NCBI GenBank assembly: GCA_002049455.2
Contig: KV918761.1
Span: 310,001-374,000 of the forward strand
DNA length: 64,000 bases
Source: Porphyra umbilicalis
Lineage: Eukaryota > Rhodophyta > Bangiophyceae > Bangiales > Bangiaceae
Direction of reading: 5' to 3'
Positions 55,880 through 64,000 of this stretch are shown piece by piece; position 1 is the first letter of the stretch, and each line of letters begins with the position of its first letter. Position numbers and translations under genes: made by a program. The notes under the pieces are model-generated. The model was not told the origin of the DNA. It worked only from the letters and a program-made list of their open reading frames with translations, and did no database searches.

Positions 55880-57240
55880 ACACGAGCAGGATCACCACAG
55901 GCGCCAACGAGAACTGCCCCACCAGCAACCCCATCAGCACCAGCACGACGACCAAGGCGCCCTCCACCTTGGCGCGCACCCTCAGCGCCGCCAGAACACC
56001 CGTCATCGCGACCACGGGCGCCACCGCGGTGCTCACCACAACCACCTTCCCGAGAGCCATCGTCATCGTGGTCGCCGCCGCCATCGCCAGCTTGGCTATT
56101 ACCGGCGGCGGCACCAGTGCGTGTATCTCTAACATGCTCACCACGTGCGCCAACGCGAGCGGCCCCGCCAGCAGCCCCACCAGCATCAGCACGACCACCG
56201 AGGCGCCCTCCACCTTGATGTCCACTCTCAGCACCGCCAGCACGCCCGTCTTGGCGACCGGCACCGAGGCGCCCTATACGTTGGCCCCCACCCTCAGCGC
56301 CGCCGGCATGCCGGTCTTGCCGACCACGGGCACCACCGCAACAATCATCACGACCACGTCCCCCGGCGCTGTCGTCATCGTTGTCGCCACCGCCGTCGCC
56401 ACCTCGGCGAATATCGACGGCGGCACCAGTGGGTGTATCATCGACATGGTCATCATGGCCACCATCACGAACAGCTCCACCAGCAGCTCCACCAGCACCA
56501 GCACGACCACCGAGGCGCCCTCCACCTTGGTGTCTACCCTCAGCACCGCCAGCACGCCCGTCTTGGCGACCGGCACCGAGGCGCCCTCTACCTTGGCCCC
56601 CACCTTCAGCGCCGCCGGCATGCCGGTTTTGACGACCGCGGGCGCCACCGCGACGCTCATCAAGACCACCTCCCCCGGCGCCGGCGTCAGCGGTGTCGCC
56701 GCCGCCGTCACCACCTTGGCGCTCGTCCGCGGCGGCCCCATCGCCAATGATAGGAGCATCGCCTCCACGGGCGCGACGACGTTCAGGTGCAGCGACATCA
56801 TCAGCAGAAGCACCACCACATGCACGGATACGCTTTTCGCCTCGGCGCTCATCGTCAGCGCCCGAGTCACGAGCATCGTGATGAACATCGTCCCCACCGC
56901 GACGCCGACCGCGATGCTCCCCCGCAGCGCCATCGTCATCGTGGGCGTCGCCGCCGTCGCCACCTTGGTGCTAACCGGCGGCGGCGCCATCGCGTGTAAC
57001 TGCAGCGTTGTCATCACAAGCGCGACCCCGTGTAGCACCAACAACTGATCCAACAACAGCACCACCACGAGCACCGAGGCGCTCTCCATCTCGTCGCTCA
57101 CCCTCACCGCCTTCACCAAGACCTTAGTGATGACTGCGGTCACCACCGTGGCGTCCACCGCGATCACGCTGCAGGGCGCCTTCTGCGTCGTGGGCGCCGG
57201 CGCCTTCACCACTTTGGCGCTCGTCTGTGGCGGCGCTATC
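55880..57240. repeat. Degenerate tandem repeat of about 300 bp, five units
   Basis: A block of the type GCCATCGTCATCGTGG then GTCGCCGCCGCC..ACC..TTGGC then ACCGGCGGCGGC recurs at about 56057, 56370, 56680, 56928 and 57160, with intervening ACCGAGGCGCCCTCCACCTT blocks at several sites. Open Ala/Thr/Val-rich frames on both strands follow from the composition. The last unit overlaps the 3' end of the C48-like frame, so the array may have grown out of that gene. Confidence 0.65.
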
Positions 57241-59733
57241 GAGTCTAACCGGAACATGTACATCCCGGGTGCGTCCGCTTGCAACGGCATTACCATCTCC
57301 GTCTTCGCCGCGGTGGCGCGCAGTCGCGACGGCGCCGCGCAGGCGGTCTGCACCGTGGGCACCGTCGGCACTGTCGTGCTCACCTTCGGCACAGCGTCGC
57401 TCGTCACCGAAGCTGCTGCGACTGCTGCCCTCTTGTCTGCGCATTTCACTGCCGCCGCTGCGGCTGCCTCGTGCGCTGCCCTGAGAGAGGCTCCCGCTCC
57501 CTCCGCCACTCCGACCAAAGCCGCCTGTGCCACTCCCACCAAAGCCGTCACGCCCACCCGCCTCCCCTTCCTCGCTGTCGTGGTACTCCATGGTATGCGT
57601 GCTCTCCGACTCGTCCTCGAATAGCTCCCGTCCATTCATAAGCTCCTCAGCTGGCTCTTCCTCATCGAAAGAGTCATTGCCAGGGCGATGAGCTTCCACG
57701 ACGCGTCGCACAAGGCCGCGACGGCGTCGAGGTGCGTGCGCCTTGCCACAGCCACGCCCACGATGATTGCGCAACAGGGCACGGGCGAAGCCGGGCGTGG
57801 CGGACTGAAGAAGCGTGAAGAACAAGAGTAGTCTCTCGGCCGAGTCATTGTGGTTGCCTCTGCTGGTCTTGATGACATCTACCGGCGCCAGCCGCCGCGG
57901 GGTCTCCACCACCCTCGTGAGCGTCCCAGGCGAGTGGAACGTCCGCAGAATCGGTCCGCAGATCGTTATTGCCAGCACGATGAATAGCTGGTCCACCACC
58001 CGCTCGTCCCAGCCACCTGTACCAATTCCCACCGAAGACGTGTTGACCACGACAAGCGGCGAGTCGCGGTCTGCCGCCCCCACGAGTGCCCTACCGTATC
58101 TCTCCGCCTCAACAACCACCTGGACCATGTGGTCCAGGGACCGCACGACAATGCCCCACCAAAGCCGGCCATAACGCACAGGTATCAGGACTGTGTCCGC
58201 GCTGAACACCAGCCTCTGGTGCACTACGTGACAATCCTGGTCCATCAGAGCCCGGTCACCACCCCCAGCTGCAGAAACGTCTGCAGCGTCTAATGACGTC
58301 AGCACTCGCAGAGCACCGAATGGACCCTCACTCCCATGCCGATGCAGCAACCAGAGCAACATAGCGTCAAAGATTCGAGGCGACACGGGGGACCCATCGG
58401 CGAGCGATGACATATCACCGGAAAAGAGCGCGACATGATGAGTGCCCGCACGTGGGAACAGAAGCCGAGGGCCGTTTGGGCGAGGTGGGGGCAGCAGCCG
58501 TGTGCTCACCATTCGTGAGCGCGCCACAGAAGGGGGTTTGGGTCGCGCTCGTCCTGCAGCTGCAGGCACCCAACGCATCTCACGGCGGTCTTCCTCCTCG
58601 GAAGCACACTCCCGGAAGCGCTTGTGCGGAGGGGAGGGGGAGCGCGCCACGGGCGACCGATGGCCTGCAGAGGAGGGCTCGGCAGGAGGTGGAGCAGGGT
58701 GGCGCACTGCTGCGGCCGTCGAAGAAGCGGAGCGTGGTGGGGGTTGGCAAGCGCTGCTGCACGCGTGTGCCTCCAGGGCACCTTGGACGAGGCGCGCGGC
58801 CGTGTCAACCGGGCTGACCATCAAGCCGTTACCGCCTTGCAATATCCTTACAGTGGACACCAGCAGCGAATCAAAAGCCCTCGCATCGCCACATCCCCCC
58901 AGGCAATTGCGCATTGCGCGCAATTGACGTGGGCTCGGAAGGACTCTCGGCCCGGCAATGCCCAGCACCGTTAAAACCATTCGACCTTGGGCCAGCGAGA
59001 ACTCCCCAGTTTGACCAACCAGCGACCGCCGAGCGTCGTTGAAGATCGCTACCAGCGATTCCAAGCTTGGGGCCGCTCCCTCGGCCCCAAGGGAGCGCGG
59101 ATCATGGCCCTGAGAACCGTGCATTGAGGATTGATCCGACACCCGCCCTTTTCGGCGCGCATCCCGAGTCCGATCGTCGCCACGCGGCATTGCGATTGCC
59201 GCTCCAGACGGCACAACACTTGGTTGATGGCCTGGCCCGTCGTGAGCCACGCAGCGGCGGCTTCGCCCGAATCCGCCTGCGCTGGCCGGGATCTCGAGCT
59301 CGGAGCGCGCGCGCGACGCGGTACCAGGAGCCTTGTCGAGCGCAGATCCGCAATCGGCCGCATCGCCCAACGGCCGGTAAGGCCAATCGTCATTGTTTGA
59401 ATGGCCACGTTGCTTGGCACCGCAACTGGCGAGCGACTGCACAGCGACCGGCCGAGAAATCGATCCCTGGCCGGGCGCAGCTCTCCGCGCAAGCTCCTCG
59501 GCGCGCTGCGCGGCCCGAACTGCCGCCATCATCTGAGCCGCATGACGGGTGGCCACCGCGGCCTTGGCCTGGAGGGCTTGTACCGGGGTCAGAGCGCCAC
59601 GCCTGGGCCGAGCAGCATGGCGCCGATTGCTGCGCAGCCGGCTGTAGCTTAGATCTGGACAGTCCTGAGCGCGACCGCCACGGTCTGCTTGACCACTGCC
59701 GCCGACTGTCCACGCATCGTCGGCGCCGTGCAT
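57124..59733 (-). CDS. Large protein with C48/ULP1-like core, probably inactive
   Basis: About 870 codons from the first ATG (59733). Residues about 1-450 are low complexity, with one helical Ala-rich segment near the start. The segment VSPRIFDAMLLWLLHRHG, then VLIPVRYGRLWWGIVVRSLD, then KTSRGNHNDSAERLLLFF (about 57800-58350) follows the order of ULP1/SENP peptidases: LNDxxINFYL, then the HW-V strand, then QxNxxDCG. At the key sites the His before the Trp is not present and the Cys position reads Ser (HNDSAE), so a protease activity is unlikely. The tail is acidic then Gly/Arg/Ser-rich. CACTA transposons often carry C48-type proteases, which is why the neighbouring Tnp2 gene matters. The domain assignment rests on weak motifs. 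Confidence 0.4.
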   Translation of the reverse strand: MHGADDAWTVGGSGQADRGGRAQDCPDLSYSRLRSNRRHAARPRRGALTPVQALQAKAAVATRHAAQMMAAVRAAQRAEELARRAAPGQGSISRPVAVQSLASCGAKQRGHSNNDDWPYRPLGDAADCGSALDKAPGTASRARSELEIPASAGGFGRSRRCVAHDGPGHQPSVVPSGAAIAMPRGDDRTRDARRKGRVSDQSSMHGSQGHDPRSLGAEGAAPSLESLVAIFNDARRSLVGQTGEFSLAQGRMVLTVLGIAGPRVLPSPRQLRAMRNCLGGCGDARAFDSLLVSTVRILQGGNGLMVSPVDTAARLVQGALEAHACSSACQPPPRSASSTAAAVRHPAPPPAEPSSAGHRSPVARSPSPPHKRFRECASEEEDRREMRWVPAAAGRARPKPPSVARSRMVSTRLLPPPRPNGPRLLFPRAGTHHVALFSGDMSSLADGSPVSPRIFDAMLLWLLHRHGSEGPFGALRVLTSLDAADVSAAGGGDRALMDQDCHVVHQRLVFSADTVLIPVRYGRLWWGIVVRSLDHMVQVVVEAERYGRALVGAADRDSPLVVVNTSSVGIGTGGWDERVVDQLFIVLAITICGPILRTFHSPGTLTRVVETPRRLAPVDVIKTSRGNHNDSAERLLLFFTLLQSATPGFARALLRNHRGRGCGKAHAPRRRRGLVRRVVEAHRPGNDSFDEEEPAEELMNGRELFEDESESTHTMEYHDSEEGEAGGRDGFGGSGTGGFGRSGGGSGSLSQGSARGSRSGGSEMRRQEGSSRSSFGDERRCAEGEHDSADGAHGADRLRGAVATARHRGEDGDGNAVASGRTRDVHVPVRLDSAATDERQSGEGAGAHDAEGALQRDRGGRHGGDRSHH

Positions 59734-59969
59734 CGTGGAAGCCACCGGGTACAGCAAACACCTCACAGGCTCTGGGTCACGCAGCCACGGGTGGCAGTGG
59801 CGACCTTTAAATGAATATCACAAGGCTCCTGCCACACACTGGGGTGGGGATGAAAAGCCAGCATCTTGGGGAGCCACCCCCCCGTCGGGGCGCTGTCGAT
59901 GTCACGAGAGAACTGACACAGCGGACCGAGAGCAAGGCTTGAGTATAACAAATTCGGACGTGGCCAGCA
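59734..59969. other. Short spacer before the second satellite
   Basis: No gene recognised; may hold the promoter of the minus-strand C48-like gene. Confidence 0.3.
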
Positions 59970-61260
59970 CCAATTCAGAGCGAGGACCACCGCACTCGCT
60001 TCTCGAGACGGCCGCGCCGGTGGGGCGGGCCCTAGTGGAGGGTAGCGACTAGCGTCAGCCCGGAATGCAAAAACGCGTGTCCCCAGCCGATCCAGCCGTC
60101 CCTCGCCCTGACCGAGGGCGGGGACGACCAGACTCACTACTCAGGACCGCCGCGCCGGTGGGGCGGGCCCGAGTGGAGCGCAAAGACGATGGTCTGCCGG
60201 GTTTCCGAAAACGCGTGTCCCCGGAGAAACCAGCTGTCCCTCGCCCTTACAGAGGGCGAGGACGACGAGACTCACTTCTCGGAACCGCCGCGCCGGTGGG
60301 GCGGGCCCGAGTGGAGAGTTGCAACAAGCGTCAGCCGGGGATGTGAAAACGCGTGTCCCCAGCCGATCCAGCCGTCCCTCGCCCAGACAGAGTGCGGGGA
60401 CGACCAGACTCACTACTCGAGACCGCCGCGACAGTGGGGTGGGCCCGAGTAGGGCGCAAAGGCAATGGTATGCCGGGCTGGCGAGAACGCGTGTTCCCGG
60501 CAGACCCGGCCGTCTCTCGCCATGACAGAGAGCGAGGACGATAAGACTCACTTCTCGGGACCGCCACGCCGGTGGGGCGGGCCTGAGTGGAGGGTAGTGA
60601 CCAGCGTCAGCAGGGAATGCAAAAACGCGTGTCCCCAGCCGATCCAGCCGTCCCTCGCCCTGACCGAGGGCGGGGACGACCAGACTCACTACACGGGACC
60701 GCCTGAGTGGAGGGTAGTGACCAGCGTCAGCCGGGAATGCAAAAACGCGTGTCCCCAGCCGATCCAGCCGTCCCTCGCCCTGACAGAGGGCGGGGACGAC
60801 CAGACTCACTACACGGGACCGCCGCACCGGTGGGGCGGGCCCGAGTGGAGCGCAAAGACGATGGTCTTCCGGGTTTGCGAGAACGCGTGTCCCCGGAGAA
60901 ACCAGCTGTCCCTCGCCCTAACAGAGGGTGAGGGCGACGAGACTCACTTCTAGTGACCGCCGCGCCGGTGGGGCGGGCCCGAGTGGAGGGTGGCAACTAG
61001 CGTCAGACGGGGATGCGAAAACGCGTGTCCCCAGCCAATCCAGCCGTCCCTCGCCCTGACCGAGGGCGGGGACGACCAGACTCACTACTCAGGACCGCCG
61101 CGCCGGTGGGGCGGGACCGAGTGGAGCGCAAAGACGATGGTCTTCCGCGGACGCGAAAACGCGTGTACCCAGCGGACGTGGCCGTCACTCGCCCAGATTG
61201 ACGGCAAGGACGAAGAGAAGCCGCTTGCGTGTCCACTGCACCGGTGGGGCGGACACGGGA
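59970..61260. repeat. 138-bp satellite with two alternating unit types
   Basis: ACGCGTGT anchors at 60073, 60211, 60349, 60487, 60625, 60745, 60883, 61021 and 61159: steps of 138 bp except one of 120. Type A units read CCCCAGCCGATCCAGCCGTC after the anchor; type B read CCCCGGAGAAACCAGCTGTC or a variant. The order is A-B-A-B-A-A-B-A-B, that is a 276-bp dimer with one shortened unit at 60625-60744. CCGGTGGGGCGGGCCCGAGT is the common block. Short plus-strand frames in it are by-products. Confidence 0.95.
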
Positions 61261-61872
61261 AGAATAAGCACAGGCGTGTGTCCGCGAGCGCGAGACACAA
61301 AGTCACGCACTGCGACAGTCGGGCCGTCCCTTACGGGTGTATCATGGAATAGAGACTCAACCGCGACCTGAGCCCCAACAGGCAAGAACGCAAACAGGGC
61401 AGAGTGGGGTAAGGAGCGTTGGTGTGGGGTGATCGGTATGAAAGGAAAGCAGGCAACAGATGGGAGTGTGAAGTGCGATCTGCGTCCGCCACGCGCGTGG
61501 TCGCACGTGGGGGTCGGCGAGCAAGACGGGGCGAGTACGGTCACCACGGTGCGGAAAGGGCGTCGCGCGGTGCGTCGGACGTGGGTGCAGGTACGTCCCG
61601 TGACGGTGCGGAGGTGCGGTGCCTGTGTTCAGAGCGTCTGCCACCACCCTGACGTGCTTACAAACGGTGACCGCCCCAGGCGTCCCCGCACGACGCCCTG
61701 CCGTGGAGTCCCCGTGTGGAGCGATCTGAACGGGTGGCCACAGACGCTGAACCCGACGGGGAAGGCGCGACTAGCTCGAAGGAGATCACTCGTCGGCCAA
61801 AACCGAGCGAGCCGGATAATTGATATATCTCCGATCAATTGCAAAATTGTAGAGAACACATGTACTTAGAAG
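61261..61872. other. Gap between satellite and unrecognised ORF
   Basis: No recognised gene; GC drops sharply near 61800. AACACATGTACTTAG just before 61872 could be a splice acceptor for the next frame. Confidence 0.3.
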
Positions 61873-62757
61873 TTGATCATCAATGGCCTCGTAAACCGTA
61901 AGCTGACACGATACTGGTTGCTTTTTGTGTATATTGTTTTTGGGTTGATTGTGCCGTTGGAGCTGCTGCTGCTTCATGATCAGGTGGTTGGTTTCTTTTC
62001 TCGCTACACTCAAGCCATGCTCAAAAACATTTGCAACGGATCCGTGAGCCCTGGTATCAACGGAGGCGCGGTCGACTCGCCCGTACACGATTGTCTCTCA
62101 TGGTTGACCCCGCCCGGACAGTTGGAAGGCAGGAACAGAGACTGTACTCGCCCTCTTCGATGCGTCGTGAAGAAAGCCGTTGAGAAATGCGCGGGGAACA
62201 TTGAATATGTTGCGAGTGGCTGGACGAGCAAGCGGCGCGTAGTGAAGGCAGCGTTGAGAAAGGGACTGCGTACTCGCTGCAACCGCAGGCGTACCTCTGC
62301 AAGAATGCTTGCGTATCGTACACTGGGAGTGTACATGGACAATGATGACAAGGAGGCCTCAAAGGAGCGCGTCGTTATCACCACTGGTGTGCACAATGCG
62401 TCTGAAGCAGCGGAACTGGCCGCGCTGGCCACCCCGGGAAGCGTCAGTTACCGCTTGAAGCTCAACGACCGCGCCCGGGAGCTCGTTGGCGGTCCTGCCC
62501 TAGGTGAATTTTTGGTTCCTTCTTGCCGACACATTGGCGACACACCGCGGTCGAGTGTCGCCAACGTGTCGCGCAGGGGGGCTAACTGTGTCGGAAACGG
62601 GAGCACCATGGGAGCACGCCGGCAGCGGATAAGCATCCGGCCGTGCCGGATACAGGACAGACTTACGCAGGGCTTGAATGCCCTTAAAAGCGGAATTATT
62701 GGGCATCGAACAAGTCCCGTATTGATGAAGACTTATGGCGACTTATTGCACACTTGA
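61873..62757 (+). CDS. Unrecognised ORF with N-terminal membrane segment
   Basis: 294 open codons with no ATG until 62016; upstream of that the frame encodes a hydrophobic stretch YWLLFVYIVFGLIVPLELLL that looks like a signal anchor or transmembrane helix, so the real gene may begin in an earlier exon. The remainder is basic and soluble-looking (CVVKKAVEKCAGNIEYVASG, then NDRARELVGGPALGEFLV). I recognise no family. GC is clearly lower than in the flanking sequence, which could mean different origin. Whether it is translated is uncertain. Confidence 0.3.
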   Translation: MIINGLVNRKLTRYWLLFVYIVFGLIVPLELLLLHDQVVGFFSRYTQAMLKNICNGSVSPGINGGAVDSPVHDCLSWLTPPGQLEGRNRDCTRPLRCVVKKAVEKCAGNIEYVASGWTSKRRVVKAALRKGLRTRCNRRRTSARMLAYRTLGVYMDNDDKEASKERVVITTGVHNASEAAELAALATPGSVSYRLKLNDRARELVGGPALGEFLVPSCRHIGDTPRSSVANVSRRGANCVGNGSTMGARRQRISIRPCRIQDRLTQGLNALKSGIIGHRTSPVLMKTYGDLLHT

Positions 62758-63794
62758 AACAACTACGTATTTATGCACGCGGACTCGGCAAGTGCATTGC
62801 ACCGAGACCGCACTAAGAGCATGGGCCAGTCAGGTCGCAGACGTCAGCCAGACACACTCATCATGTCTGTCCGAATGGCCCACAGCGTCAAATGAGAGTC
62901 GGTTAGAATGAGTACAGGGCCTCCCAGACGCAGTGAGAGGGACCCGAGGATGCAATCAAAGATGCAGGTCATGATGTGGCCACAGAGCACGCGACGCGGG
63001 CATCGAAGCCGGGCACAGGGCAACAGAACAATGAGCCGCGGGTAACGGGCCGAGGGTTGTCTCGTTACCTTTGGCGCGCGCACGACGCGGCGGGGGCACG
63101 GCGGTCATGGACGCGAGGATCTCGCGCGCGACCTGCAGTGTGCACTCTTGACCGCCGCGAATGATGCGCGCTGGCATGAGGTCCCGCGACCGCGCCGGCT
63201 CCGCTGCCGCGCCCACCTCCATTCCCACCCCCAGCCCCACCCCCACCGCCAGCACAGCCCCCGCCACGTCATTTGTCCCCGGGACGGTGGCCAATGCCGC
63301 CGGTGGCGCCGCCGCTGCCGCCTCCTGGGCCGCGAAGCGAGCATCCTCCGGAGCCCGGAAGAGAGAACCGACGCAGTTGCCCCCGCCACAGCGCGCGCCG
63401 TCGCCGGCGTGACAAAAGCGGCCCCAATAGGCGCCGCCGGAGCGCGTCACCGGCAGCGGGCGCCGTCCATACTGTCAGTACTCTTGCCGGCAGAGCCGCC
63501 TCCGTAGCCGTCGCTGCCGGAGCGTGGCATTGCGCACCGCCAAGAGTGGAACTGCCATGCGCGGGAGCATGCCGGCGGCGGCATCCCCCGGAGCGTCGCA
63601 GCGGCTGCCATCGCTGTCGTCTCTACGTCAGCGACCGCCGTCGCTGCCATCACCGCCGCTTCCGGCAGCACCCAACGCGTGCCCCGAGGCCGACGCATCA
63701 GCGCAGCAGCGGGCACCAGCTCTGCTTCCAGTTCTCCTTCCGGCAAAGCCACCACGGCCGCAGCCGGAGCGTGGCAGCGTCATCCGCCGCCGTC
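62758..63794. other. GC-rich terminal region
   Basis: The minus frame 63450-62956 (about 165 codons) has a less repetitive end (DLMPARIIRGGQECTLQVAR) that might be an exon, but nothing is recognised. Confidence 0.3.
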
Positions 63795-64000
63795 ACGGAG
63801 GGTGGCAGCGGCCACCACCGCCGCCACCGCCGCCGCCACCGCCGCCGCCACCACCACCGGTGCCGGCAACGTAGCGTCCTTCACGGCCACAGTCGCACAG
63901 CGCGGCGGCGGCCACCGCCGCCGCCACCGCCTCCACCACCGCTGCCGCCACAGAGCGTGGCATCGGCCACCACCGCCGCCACCGCCGCCGCCACCGCCGC
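63795..64000. repeat. CCG/CCACCG microsatellite running off the window
   Basis: Near-continuous GCCGCCACC and CCACCGCCG units, interrupted by an ordinary stretch at about 63865-63895. Confidence 0.85.

Noticed and set aside
55714-57048. Thr/Ala/Ser-rich 444-codon plus frame
   Set aside because: Open on both strands because of the 300-bp repeat's composition; residues repeat with the DNA period and no family is recognisable.
59970-61260. CRISPR-like array (regular repeats of 138 bp)
   Set aside because: Whole units are repeated with no unique spacers; a eukaryotic satellite.

Overview
The window is nuclear DNA of a eukaryote. The one gene that can be read end to end, a UBL5/Hub1 homologue at 19573-20292, has two GT-AG introns, and the rest is dominated by eukaryotic transposons, satellites and very GC-rich simple sequence. 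Gene remnants resembling sterol 14-demethylase (CYP51), a Golgi PAPS transporter and, more weakly, a chlorophyllase-type hydrolase fit a GC-rich, repeat-rich alga. A red alga of the Porphyra/Pyropia kind is my tentative guess; the sequence alone does not settle the host.

Layout. 1-11.7 kb: a MITE-like inverted repeat, an ORF with a 2-oxoglutarate/Fe(II) oxygenase-like C-terminus (1684-3066), long GGC/CCG tracts, twin perfect palindromes (6650-6740), a leucine-rich-repeat protein on the minus strand (8291-9700), a CYP51 pseudogene (10118-10690) and a short ORF (11387-11692). 11.87-18.64 kb: a satellite of about 58 units of 116 bp, with a five-unit higher-order duplication in its middle. 19.5-20.6 kb: UBL5 followed at once by a PAPS-transporter exon-like fragment.

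21.57-31.46 kb: a large PIF/Harbinger-type DNA transposon bracketed by a 59-bp inverted repeat. It carries an open DDE transposase (+) and a convergent SANT/Myb-type partner gene (-, frame-broken). Both genes carry long in-frame tandem repeats and end in a T-tract/C-G hairpin/T-tract signature. A second, truncated Harbinger transposase (34.94-35.86 kb, -) has the same 3' signature.

36.377-48.807 kb: a decayed Ty3/gypsy LTR retroelement on the minus strand with a chromodomain-like C-terminus, two LTRs of about 397 bp that differ at roughly 29 positions, a 5-bp target duplication GCGCA, and a foreign 3.5-kb block between gag and pol.

50.4-53.2 kb: a decayed Tnp2/CACTA-like transposase (+). It converges on a JmjC-domain gene (53973-55529, -), and beyond a degenerate repeat of about 300 bp lies a gene with a C48/ULP1-like core (57124-59733, -). 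Whether these three belong to one transposon is the most interesting open question here. 59.97-61.26 kb: a second satellite, 138-bp units in two alternating types. 61.87-62.76 kb: an unrecognised ORF of unusually low GC. The window ends in GC-rich simple sequence.
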